The notes beneath the pieces were generated by a model. It worked only from the letters and a program-made list of their open reading frames with translations. It made no database searches and had not been told where the DNA came from. 23,901 nt of DNA from Chara braunii (lineage: Eukaryota; Streptophyta; Charophyceae; Charales; Characeae), in NCBI GenBank assembly GCA_003427395.1, contig BFEA01000017.1:2180808-2204708 (forward strand). The letters are read 5' to 3'. The translations under genes and the position numbers were made by a program. Below are positions 9,331 to 18,290 of this stretch, one piece after another. Position 1 is the stretch's first letter. Every line of letters begins with the position of its first letter.

Positions 9331-10015
9331 TCCAAGCCTTAATGACCCAATCAACCATCAAGCAAAACATAGCTTCATCCTGCCTTTCCCCAGATGCAGT
9401 TTCTTTCAACAGTTTGAATTCATACAATCAATAAAGTTGCAACTGAGCTTGATTAGGCATTCCTTAGTCTAGTTTGGTCTCCTGAAAGTCAAACCAAAAA
9501 TAAGATAAGGTTGTACACCATATATTCAGCCAGAGATGCAATGGGAAACATAAATAAGGGTTATAGCTCGGGTGTATAGAGGGAAAACAATGGTTTACCT
9601 TTCAGTTCCCTGCCTCCATGACTCCTCTTGAGTCCCGGCAGAGCTCCCGCAATCGGTGGGTGGACTCCCCACAGAGTCTTGATGTGGTCCTACGGGTTGC
9701 AATCCCGCGTGCCGCCTTCCCCTCAGAACAAGACCAGACTTGGAGTGAGAAAGGTAGAAAGGGGAGGCTTGAGACTCTCAGATACAAAGAGGGTGCTCTT
9801 AGACTCGCAGGGGAGGGCCTTGTAATCTCCTTTCGCCTGAGGGCCCCGCAGTGGCGGCCAATGTATCAGTTTGGGAAAATCTCTGAAGCCGATCCGCCAA
9901 AATCAACCCCCGAAAAACCTCTCGGATCGCAGTGCTAGCCCTTAATTCGTCCGGTCTGATTGCCTCCTCAAGCCCTTACGTCTCCCCCTAGCCCAATCGC
10001 GGCTACACAGCAACC
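9331..10015. other. Anonymous non-coding DNA
   Basis: No gene was recognised. A 106-codon plus-strand frame (9618-9938) overlaps a second open frame and has no motif I know, so it is not called as a gene. Confidence 0.4.
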
Positions 10016-10780
10016 TCCGATAGTCCTTATACGCATCCCAGCATTCAGCAATGGTAAAAAAGTAGCAGCAGCTGCCCGTACCTTGTCCACAACAGTAGCT
10101 CGTGCACAATTTGTGGATGCTGCAGTGGACCCGTGGTAAGGAACAACTTAAAACAACAGGTCCTTAATAGTCAGCCGCAACTCACATCCCTCAGGGCACA
10201 GCTGATAGCGAGAATTTGTGCTCAATCCATAATAAACACAGTAGCGTGTACCCTGCCTGCTGCAACGGTTCGTGCTCACTCTACAGCGACCCGCAGTCAA
10301 TAGCCACCGTATGCAACAACTTCCGCGACCAACAGCGGACAACAACAGCTATCAACCACCGCCCTCGCATAGTCATTGGTCACAACATTAACTCCCTGCT
10401 CAATACGTAGCCGAGGCCAGTGCACAATCAGGAGCGGCCCACGGTGATGGCGTACGCCCGGTCAGTCAACAGCCACATAGTACGGCGATAGTCAGCAACA
10501 ACCTGCAACAACTCGCGGCAATCCGCAGTAGCCAGTAGTGGTCAGCCTCAAAACACAGCAACCGCCTACCACAATCCCACCAGTCGGCGGCCGAGTTCGC
10601 ACCTCCCTTAAGCAAGGAACCCAATGCTGGAGTAGAGGGATAACAGAAATAGCAGCCGTAGCAGCCAATCAGCGAAGAATCCTCAGAAAAAAAACGTCCT
10701 AAGCAACAGCGGAAGGCTCAGCAACAACCCGGTTCTTTCCACGTCCCTCAGCAGCTCTGCCTGCGTACGCTTGCGCCGAG
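10016..10780 (+). repeat. CAG/CAA/GTAGC-rich cryptically simple DNA
   Basis: Words such as AGCAGCAGC, CAACAAC, CAGTAGC and GCAACAACT recur without a fixed period. Two segments (about 10310-10345 and 10495-10535) share GCAACAACT followed by CGCGG-like sequence and may be diverged copies. No long open frame uses these triplets, so there is no support for a Gln-rich protein. Confidence 0.5.
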
Positions 10781-10871
10781 CTTCCCGACTATGGGAACGT
10801 ATTCTCCTTTGAGAAAAAGATCAGGTACGTATCCGCCTCCCCTTCCTTCTCAACTCCCTCACTCTCTCGCC

Positions 10872-10889
10872 CTCTCTCTCTCTCTCTCT
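10872..10889. repeat. (CT)n microsatellite
   Basis: About nine CT units are seen directly within a pyrimidine-rich stretch. Confidence 0.8.
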
Positions 10890-10932
10890 GTCGCTTACTG
10901 CAGAAGACTGCGCCCCGCAGGAACACGTGCGA

Positions 10933-10965
10933 ATGAATCTTCCGCTAAAACGCGGAAGGATTCAT
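10933..10965 (+). repeat. Stable hairpin followed by a T run
   Basis: ATGAATC-TTCCGC (10933-10945) pairs with GCGGAA-G-GATTCAT (10952-10965): 13 base pairs with one bulged G and a six-base loop. An A/T stretch with eight or more T follows within about 15 bases. This looks like an intrinsic terminator or the end of a polymerase III transcript, but no transcript is identified upstream. Confidence 0.6.
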
Positions 10966-11270
10966 CATCATTTATTTTTTTTTGTCCCCCTCCCCCGCAG
11001 TCCATTTGTTTACTGACTTCTAACTTACTAGTCTAGCACGAAATCTAAGGCTACCACAGAGTTCGCCTGGCCCCAAAATCCCCAGATAGGATCTTAAATC
11101 ACCCGAAACGGTCAAGAAACGACCGGTGTATCACCATTTCGTTCCTCTCCTTTCCTCCTCCCGCCATAGCTCCGCGCTCTCTCTTTCCATACTAACTCCA
11201 AACCTACTCTACTAATTTTAAAACTAACCTCCCTGATCGATCTGCCCGGGGTCATAACCCCGGATTCAAC
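10966..11270. other. Anonymous non-coding DNA
   Basis: Contains the T run after the hairpin and then C/T-rich DNA. No gene was recognised. Confidence 0.4.
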
Positions 11271-12300
11271 TCTCTCCTTGCCTAATCCCGCTCTAAATTG
11301 CGTAAGTCGTCCTTTTCCCACTGCGCTTCACCTACCTCCCCGCCATCTTCAGTCTTCCAACGTGCATGCACCTGGCGCGGGTCCTCGGCCAGGTTCACTT
11401 GGTTTTGCTATGTTGTGTTGCCCGCCAGCCTCTCCGCCTTCCCTTCTTGCCACCACCGCTGCGCCTGGCTCCGCCCCTTATCCAGACCCAACCTCTGCTC
11501 TCAGCGCCCGCCCGCTCGTCGTCCGCCCGCTACGTCGTTCATCATCCCGAATGCACCCGGGCGGCGACCCAGGTCAGGTTCATCTCCCTCTATCAACCCC
11601 CGCTGCTCGTTGCACCCGCTCCGTCACTCTCTTCCTTCGGGTTCCTCTGCGACCGGTACTACGCCGGACAGCGGCCGATCGAAGATACTCGATCGTCCAC
11701 TTTCCTCACCGCGCTTTCTTCTTCCCTACCCCCCGTCGCGTTCGCGCCCGACACTCACCTCCTACACAGTCAACCAGCTAGCGCACGCTGGCCTGATGAC
11801 TCAGGGCAAATCCGCGAGGCAAACAATCGATCCCGAAAACATCCCCCGATTTATATGTGCCCCCCCCTATCCCCGGGCTCGGCTACTCTTCTTTGTATCA
11901 TTCCAGTTTAACGGGTGTTCCGAAGGACCTACCCCCGGTTGGCGCCTCGCGGCGCTGCCAAAGGTCGTTCGGGCCCTTCCCCTCTGCTACCTTATTGCGT
12001 CTGCATCCTTTCCCCTCTCTCGACCGGGTTCACTCCCGGGCTTACGAGAGCTACGCAACGACCGCGCAGGCCCCTCCAGCCTTCTGCGCCCGGCCGCACG
12101 GCCATGCGGTGCCCTGTTGCCGCTGTATTAACCACCGCCTTCGGCACTACCGAGGTGGGCACCCCCTGGCCGTCGCCCCGTACCCGGGTCCCATCATCCA
12201 GATTCAGAACACGTATTTGCACTTCCAACCGCTCATAGACGTGCTCCTGTTGTGTTTCCGCGTCCACATACGGGCGCGATAATAGTAGTAGCTAAATAAA
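11271..12300 (+). other. C/T-rich block with non-genic long open frames
   Basis: The plus strand is strongly C-rich. All three plus frames stay open over long overlapping stretches (the longest is 277 codons, 11298-12131), each giving a Pro/Ser/Arg/Leu-rich translation with no domain. Simultaneous openness in several frames is the expected effect of a composition poor in A. It ends in an A-rich stretch (12290-12310) and an (AT)n tract. The origin is unknown. Confidence 0.5.
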
Positions 12301-12310
12301 ATAAAAAAAC

Positions 12311-12333
12311 ATTATATATATATATACATATAT
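12311..12333. repeat. (AT)n microsatellite
   Basis: An alternating AT/TA tract with one C interruption, seen directly, following an A-rich stretch. Confidence 0.8.
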
Positions 12334-13540
12334 GAAACAAGCGGTAGTCGGGCAAGGACCTCGGCATTCCTCCCAGCCTGCCCGTCAGCCCCACGCTCGG
12401 CCCCGCGGCAGCAAAAGGCAAGGGGGATAGTCCCACGGTCCCATCAACCCCTCAAGCCTTTTCAACATGCTCCTCCGCTACCTTGCCGCCCGCTGTTGGC
12501 CTCGATCCCTGTGCCTGTTGCGTACTAGTCCGATGCCATAACCTATAGGGCGAAGCCCAAACCTGGTACCAGCAGGCCTGAATCAGCTAATAAAGAGGTA
12601 GCCCCCGGCCCTTGGGGCCAAGGGAGCCGCCCCATGTCATTTCCGAACCCGTACTCACTCACATGTCCACAAAAAAAGTCGCGCCAACCTTTCGACCGTG
12701 CCGTGGCTACCCCTACCCGGCCGAATCCATCATGTCCTATCATCTGGATCCCCCGTAAGTCCACACTGGCTCACTAAACCGTCCACCGTACCTTGCGGAA
12801 CCTAAGAGAGGAGCGTCCCTGGGTTTGTCCACCCAAACAAAACAAACAACTATCCTAGCAAGGCGCGTCGACCCGAATCCACACCATGTCTCTCGTTGCG
12901 ATCAAAGATGGAAAAATCACATGCGCCTCAAACCAGCGCGCCCGCACACTGTCTAACCTGGCCAATCATTCGGTCGATGTAGCCCTCAGACATCGCTGCG
13001 TCTCGCGCAACATACTCAAACCTTTAAGCTTTACTTAGTTTCTGTCGTTTACAAGAACCAGGGCAGATACCCTTGTTAGGGTATTCGCCCCGACAGCGTT
13101 TCGATCGCTACGAAGCAAAGGGCTTCCACTACCGAATACAGAGTGAAGACGAGCATAAGGAAAGAGCCACGCGGCTGAGACCATCCACGTCAGACTCAGA
13201 ACTAACCAGCGAGCGACGACGGGACTTGATACGAAAACGAGACACGCGAAGCGTGCCTAAGCCCTTCCGCTCTCAACAACGGGCCGTGGCACGGTGGGAA
13301 GCTCGACAATACTTTTTGGATTGAATTTGGATTTTTCTCTTTTCACGCCGTGCCCGCGCGCGCATTCAGCGACGCGCGAAAGCCCCCGACTTACTTCATC
13401 GGACCAACACGGGGATTTCAGTTCCGTCTGTGTCCCCGCACTCAATTTTCAAAAATCCTTGGCACACCCCATCTTGCTGTTTTTCTGGGCCTCTTTTCGC
13501 ACATCTAGCACTCCGAACGAACGACAGCACAGGGCGTGAG
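12334..13540. other. Non-coding DNA upstream of the Ty3 element, 5' LTR expected here
   Basis: No gene was recognised. Because a primer-binding site lies at 13543, the 5' LTR or its remains should end at about 13530-13542. TGTTAGGGTATTC at 13074 could be a TG-type LTR start, but no matching copy was found downstream of the element, so LTR limits are not called. A 16-base palindrome CCCTTGG-GG-CCAAGGG lies at 12609-12624. Confidence 0.4.
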
Positions 13541-13542
13541 GT

Positions 13543-13555
13543 TGGTATCGGAGCC
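13543..13555 (+). other. Primer-binding site, tRNA-Met type
   Basis: TGGTATCGGAGCC differs by one base from TGGTATCAGAGCC, the sequence complementary to the 3' end of plant initiator tRNA-Met that many plant LTR retrotransposons use to prime minus-strand DNA. Its place just before gag supports the call. The A-to-G difference may be decay or use of another tRNA. Confidence 0.75.
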
Positions 13556-13639
13556 GACAAGTGTCGGTTCTGATGATGGTAAGTCGAACTGGCGAGAGGT
13601 AGAAGAAGAAGTCCCCCACCTGCTCGCCGAGATCGTCCA

Positions 13640-14979
13640 ATGACCAGATCTATATCTAGTGCGGCTATACCCGCCATACCAATGGTAGACGGTAATAAGG
13701 AGATCGTTAGCATTCCTACCCCCTTCCCCTTCTTCCCTAACCATACCCACCCCGAAGCTTGGCTGGAAGCCGTTGAATCTCAAGGTTATAGCGCGGGTGA
13801 TTTTCCCCGCGTTCTTACCTTGCTACTCCGTAATACGTCACATGACCGGTTTAGGAAGCATACATGGGTAGATTGGAATACTTTCAAACAAGCCATCTTG
13901 GCTCAACTCGATACGGTCAGTGAAGATGCCGCCTGGTACGTGCTCAAAACCCGGCCACAAGGACCAAGGGAATTGCTGCTCGATTTCGTGTATCGATTTC
14001 AAACCACATTGGACAAATCTGGCGAGACGAGAAATCCGCTCGAGATTTGTTCATCAATCGCCTACGAAGTCCTACGTTGAAAGGGAAGTTACAGAAAAAG
14101 GTCCCGCCAAAGACACACCAACTATCTGCTATCATCGCTAAAGCGTTGGAACTAGACCTGGGTGATACAAAAAAATATATATGTAAGGGAGATGAGGATA
14201 TTACGGACAACATACATGATGTAGCGGCTAAAAGGCGATTGTGGTTGCGGGCGGTAGAACGGTTTTATCCCCGCCTCGACCATAACCTTCCCGATGGGAT
14301 CACTTCCGATATCCCACCTGTTTCTTCTTCCTCGCCCCCGGTGAATCAACCGATAGCGGCAGTGAGGAGCGGAATCTCCCATGAACTCCCCTCGTCAGCC
14401 GTAGCCAACTTACATTTTGCCCAAATGATCCATACGGCCACTACCAAGCAGTCCGAATGGATGAGCAACTTGATCCAAATGCAGGCCGCTCACATGGAGC
14501 GGATGGAACAGATAATGAGCAGGCTAATTAAGCCTAACCCGGCCCCTGCTCGACCTGCCCCCGCGTCATTTCCACTCTTGCCTGCCCCACCTGCACCAGG
14601 ATACGCACCTCAGTTCCCTCACACAGCTAATCCAGCAGGAAAGATCGAGTGTTTTAACTGCAAACAGCCCGGACATTTCGCCTGAGACTGTCCACAGCCA
14701 AAACGCAATCAGCCCCCACCGGCTGCGGCCCCTGTTGCTCTAAACCAAGGACGAATGGTCGCATTGATGGACACGACCCAAGGAGGAGTGCTCGTGGCAT
14801 ATGCCCCAAAACAGCCCCCCCCCTCGATGGCAACGGCGTCGACATCGAGAGCTACTTCCTCTGGCGCTGCTGACGTGGTCGATTCACTCGAGTATCTTCA
14901 TCTTGCAGGCATGGTCGGAGCGATCCGATCGGCCCCTGATGATCTCGAATGGGTCGATCGGGAATCCAATCCTGGTCCG
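13640..14979 (+). pseudogene. gag: Ty3/gypsy Gag, broken
   Basis: Gag forms the virus-like particle and packages element RNA. The first ATG with a good continuation is at 13640. The first segment resembles the retrotransposon gag core: HPEAWLEAVESQGY, WVDWNTFKQAILAQLDTV, then LLLDFVYRFQTTLDKSG. A one-base loss near 14020 shifts the frame, and the protein continues with ARDLFINRLRSPTLKGKLQ. After it come a Met/Gln-rich helical stretch (about 14420-14530), a Pro/Ala-rich linker, and the zinc knuckle CFNCKQPGHFA (14650-14682), whose last part is interrupted by TGA at 14683-14685 before the final Asp-Cys. The frame stays open past it. The end is placed at a 2A-like motif (14956-14979), which may have separated Gag from Pol; without that activity Gag and Pol would have been processed only by the protease. 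Confidence 0.85.
14956..14979 (+). other. 2A-like peptide motif between Gag and protease
   Basis: The codons read Asp-Arg-Glu-Ser-Asn-Pro-Gly-Pro in the gag/protease frame. The 2A consensus that makes ribosomes skip a peptide bond is D-(V/I)-E-x-N-P-G-P; only the V/I position differs (Arg). It lies about 90 codons after the zinc knuckle and about 120 codons before the protease active site, where a Gag-Pol separation would make sense. The upstream residues LEWV are partly hydrophobic, but the Gly usual before Asp is Val here. The match is seen; the activity is inferred and could be chance. Confidence 0.4.
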
Positions 14980-15680
14980 CAATATCGGACAGGAGAAATT
15001 GATGTGTTAAGAGCGCTCAAGCAATTGGATATCCGTGTTCAGATCCCGGTGGGACATCTGCTCACCATATATGAAGCGGCAAATGATAAATTTTTGCAAC
15101 ATTGCCAGAAAAATCAAAAGCGCTTCACTTATCAGCGCATACAGCGAATGTTGAAGAAGAAGGAAGGAAGCGAGGAAGTTGCACCGCCCGAACCCAAAGC
15201 CGGCGAACCCGAAGCCGCACGTATAGCAGCGATCTCTTTAGCAGAAAAGGATCACTTCGTACGAGCTCGGTCGGTACTGTGGAAGAGCGCGGAATGTGAT
15301 TGTGAAGTTTGGGGCAAGCCGTTTAACGCCCTTATCGACACAGGGTCTTCTGCAGTGGCTATCTCGTTAGACACTGTCAAGAAGACGGACGACTCCGATC
15401 CATTCTTCCTCAATCTGGCAAAGACAATTATGTCTCTGCCGACGAGGAAGCAATAAACATTGTGGGCGTTATTGAGAATGTGGCTGTAAAAGTCAGACGA
15501 GTACACGTCCTCGTTAACACGCTCGTGATAGACGTACGCTCCTATTCCGTACTATTAGGATTACCTTGGGCGATGGCGGTGGGCGCACGTTTGCACTTTG
15601 ATTCCAAGCAACTAGTGCTCACGCAAACTGGGGGAAAGCCTCAAACTGTTCCCTTGCGGATTTCCACCCGAACGATAAAA
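14980..15680 (+). pseudogene. pol: Ty3/gypsy aspartic protease, broken
   Basis: The retropepsin-like protease cleaves Gag-Pol. A pre-protease segment contains QLDIRVQIPVGHLL, a basic Lys-rich stretch and an acidic/Pro stretch. The active site ALIDTGSSAVAIS has its DTG at 15337-15345. A one-base loss at 15421-15423 shifts the frame; the domain continues as DNYVSADEEAINIVGV and ends with the conserved SYSVLLGLPWA segment (about 15540-15575). A TGA stop follows at 15681-15683. The catalytic Asp is intact, but the frameshift between the active site and the C-terminal lobe means no whole protease can be made. Confidence 0.85.
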
Positions 15681-15683
15681 TGA

Positions 15684-16466
15684 ACTCCTAACTCGGCCCA
15701 AATGGGGATAATTCGATGCATTGATCCCGATGAGTATTCTTCCTCGGACATCGATCGCGGAACCGGGGAACAGGAATACGAAGAAGAACTGCCTAGTGAG
15801 GCTGAATGGAAGCATCTGGCCAAACTTTTCGAACACGAAATTCCCGAAGAATTTTGAGTGTGCCCTGACACTGCCCGAAGCTTCCATGTGGATTCAGAAT
15901 ACAGCGCGCTCGCGCCTCTGACAACCCAGGTCAGTCCTTCAGTCCTCCTCGGGGAACCCATATTACAAGTGTCTGACCTGGCTGATGATTTGGAACCCCC
16001 TCGTACCTTGTATGAGGGAGCACTTTCCTTACGAACACGTTATCAACAGGCGGAACAGTATCTAGACGTTTCTGTTTTCCCACCCAGATCAATTCTAACG
16101 ACGGGGGCGACCATCGCTTTGATTAAACAGAAAGCAGAAGCGCCGGTAGATGATGTGTCTGATCTAATGCAAGAAATGACGGACGTAACAGGACTGACCG
16201 TGGAGCAAATTTCGGCCGACTCAGAAACTGACGCCGAAGCGAAAGAAACCGAAATGATCAGCCCCGCTGAATCACAGATGATTGCGACTGTCTTCTCTGT
16301 TCGTACCAGTAATTCCGTCTTTTCAAGTGTCTTCGATCGACGGGAGCGGCCAGTTGATTGGGTCGACGTACCCCTTAAGACTCCTGGGGAATCAACGATC
16401 ACCCTACCGAGCCACGCCCCCACCGAACTACGAAAGTCATTAATCAATGTTTTGAACGCTTACGTA
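15684..16466 (+). pseudogene. pol: Long acidic linker between protease and reverse transcriptase
   Basis: The frame of the protease C-terminus stays open over about 260 codons apart from one TGA at 15855-15857, and ends in a TAA at 16467-16469. The translation is rich in Asp, Glu and Ser (for example EQEYEEELPSEAEW, ISADSETDAEAKETE) and has no domain I recognise. Ty3 elements usually have a shorter stretch here. It may carry a structural or host-interaction role, or simply be a lineage-specific disordered tether. Confidence 0.6.
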
Positions 16467-16469
16467 TAA

Positions 16470-17372
16470 GTGTTGAGCGTGCAGGATAATGATATCGGCT
16501 TGACTAACGTGATCGAGCATGCCATCCTCATGGGAGAACATCCGCCCATATAGCTGCGTTCCTTACCAATACTCGCCATCTCAGAGAGCGGCCGCTTTTC
16601 AACGAATTAAAGAATTCGAAGCAAATGGATGGATCGAACCCGTTATAGGTCCATGGTCTTTTCCCGTAGTAATCGTGCCTAAAAAGGCCGGAGGGATTCA
16701 CATTTACATTGATTATCGAAAATTGAATGATATCACGGTCAAAGATGTGTACCCCCTCCCCCGGATTGATGAGTTGTTGGATGCGATTGGGAGTGCTCGA
16801 TTTTTCAGTAAGTTTGATGTTCGCCATGGGTTCCATCATCTTCTTGTCCGAGAAGCAGATCGTCCGAAAACAACATTTGTGTTTTTCGAAGGTACGTGGC
16901 AGTGGATTCGATGTCCGATGGGTATCTCCAATGCCCCCGCGACCTTTCAGCAAGCCATGAATATGGTTTTCATAATTTCGTGCAGAAGAATCGTTTGGAA
17001 CAGAGTATCATCAACTACTGCGTGATTGTGCTCATGGACGATATTCTGGTGTACTCGAGTTCGTACGAGGGACACGTGCTGCACATCGAGTGGGCTCTGC
17101 ATGCGTTACGAGATGCGGGTTTCAAGGTGGCTCTTGAGAATTGTCAGTTTTTTCTTACCACCATTTCCTTCTTAGGACACGTGGTAACAGACAAAGGCTT
17201 CCAACCGGAGCCGCATAAGGTGGCAGCTGTCAGTGATGCGCCGGTGTCTACGTCTATGATGCAAGTTCACGCCTTTTTGGGCCTGGCCTCGTACTACCGA
17301 AGATTTATCAAGGGCTTCGCAGCGATCACGGGACCCCTCACGAATCTGTTGTGCAAAGATCAGTCGTTGATC
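16470..17372 (+). pseudogene. pol: Ty3/gypsy reverse transcriptase, broken
   Basis: Copies element RNA into DNA. The run-in LTNVIEHAILMGEHPPI is cut by TAG at 16551-16553, and an extra base near 16557 moves the frame to the one that holds PYQYSPSQRAAAFQRIKEF, WSFPVVIVPKK, IDYRKLNDITVKDVYPLPRID, FSKFDVRHGFHHL (first catalytic Asp at 16816-16818), PKTTFVF and CPMGISNAPATFQQAMN. A one-base loss in a T run near 16967 shifts the frame again, into HNFVQKNRLEQ and the catalytic box VLMDDILVYS (Asp-Asp at 17037-17042), where Leu replaces the usual Tyr two residues before the first Asp. The thumb and connection follow: FLGHVVTDKGFQPEPHKV, and FLGLASYYRRFIKGFA. All three catalytic aspartates remain, but the gene is split into three frames. 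Confidence 0.92.
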
Positions 17373-17933
17373 TGGACGCCGGAGTGTGATCAAGCGTTTT
17401 CTAAACTCAAGGCCGCTCTAATTTCGGCTCCTGTCCTTATAAGACCGGATCCAAAAAAACCTTTTGTTCTCATCACTGACTGGCAGCCAGAGGCGATTTC
17501 GGCGATCCTTGCCCAGGTGGGACCAAGTGGACTCGAGAGCGTGGTGGAGTATGCGTCCAAATCGGTGCCCGCCTGCAAGCGCAACTACGCCGCTCCAACG
17601 GGAGAATGTTACGCAGCTCTCTAGGGAATCAGTTACTTTCGTGCTTACCTGTATGGGTGGAAGTTCACCTTGGTAACCGATCATGAGCCCCTATTGGCTC
17701 TGAAGAAATCGAAGGATTACTCTGGCATGATTGGGCGATGGGCAACGGTGCTGCAGAGCATGGACTTTGACATTCGTCATCAGAAGCACGAGAGACACGG
17801 GAATGCGGACGGACTGACACGACTGCACCGGCCCGAGAAAGTTCCGAAGAGTGAGGAGGTGATTCCGTGGAACGAACCCGAACAGGAGGTTGGACCTCGG
17901 TACGGCCAAAGGGAGATCTTGTCGAAGCAGTAA
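17373..17933 (+). pseudogene. pol: Ty3/gypsy RNase H, stop codon inside
   Basis: Degrades the RNA strand of the RNA/DNA hybrid. The domain begins after WTPECDQAFSKLKAALISAP and holds PFVLITDWQPEAISAILAQ (first Asp at 17478-17480), VVEYASKSVPACKRNYA, then PTGECYAAL (catalytic Glu). A TAG at 17622-17624 sits where the family usually has Trp, so a TGG-to-TAG change is likely. The frame stays open afterwards with YFRAYLYGWKFTLVTDHEPL and FDIRHQKHERHGNADGLTR, giving the later catalytic Asp residues. It ends with TAA at 17931-17933, partly overlapped by the next segment in another frame. Confidence 0.88.
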
Positions 17934-18223
17934 GTGACATGAGGATCAATTTGTTTGATTCTACCCTCTCCGCAATTCGGTCTTATCTCTCCTCTTCTGT
18001 CATCATGACTACCCCACCTGTCTTTGCAACCCCTTCTTCTCCTACTAACTCTGCCCCTCTCACGTCCTCAGCCTTCTTTGCCACCCTCCCCGATAAATTC
18101 TGCTATTTTTGTACGTGTATTGCACTGGTTTATGAGGTCGACTGTCATCCTTTCGAAACCGGGTTTGTCGATTGGGTAGAATGTGCCACGTGTGTCAATC
18201 GTGCGCACGGGGCGGACGAGTAG
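17867..18223 (+). pseudogene. pol: Spacer with Cys/His cluster, PHD-like, between RNase H and integrase
   Basis: This frame, different from RNase H and integrase, stays open for about 119 codons. Its first half is a Ser/Thr/Pro-rich linker. Its second half has the pattern CYFCTC (18101-18118) and, about 20 residues on, WVECATCVNRAH (18173-18208), then a stop. Trp-x-x-Cys-x-x-Cys followed by His resembles the second zinc-binding part of PHD fingers, which read modified histone tails. Only part of such a finger would be present, and the final Cys pair cannot be found. Some Ty3 elements carry chromatin-reading domains to guide integration, usually a chromodomain at the integrase end, so a finger here would be unusual. 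Alternatively it is an unrelated zinc-binding spacer. Confidence 0.5.
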
Positions 18224-18290
18224 CAACGAATGAAGGTGCCCCCTATGTAGAACGAACAAACTCCCCACGGAGATTCGATTCGAGGCCGCG

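Noticed and set aside
9618-9938. A 106-codon plus-strand frame
   Set aside because: Overlaps other open frames, no recognisable domain, no clear codon bias; it lies in repeat-rich DNA.
11298-12131. A 277-codon open frame, the longest in the window
   Set aside because: Three plus frames are open together over the same C-rich DNA, the translation is Pro/Ser/Arg-rich without a domain, and A-poor composition explains the lack of stops.
13074-13540. Possible 5' LTR beginning TGTTAGGGTATTC
   Set aside because: No second copy was found downstream of the element, so the start is only a two-base TG rule and not a supported boundary.
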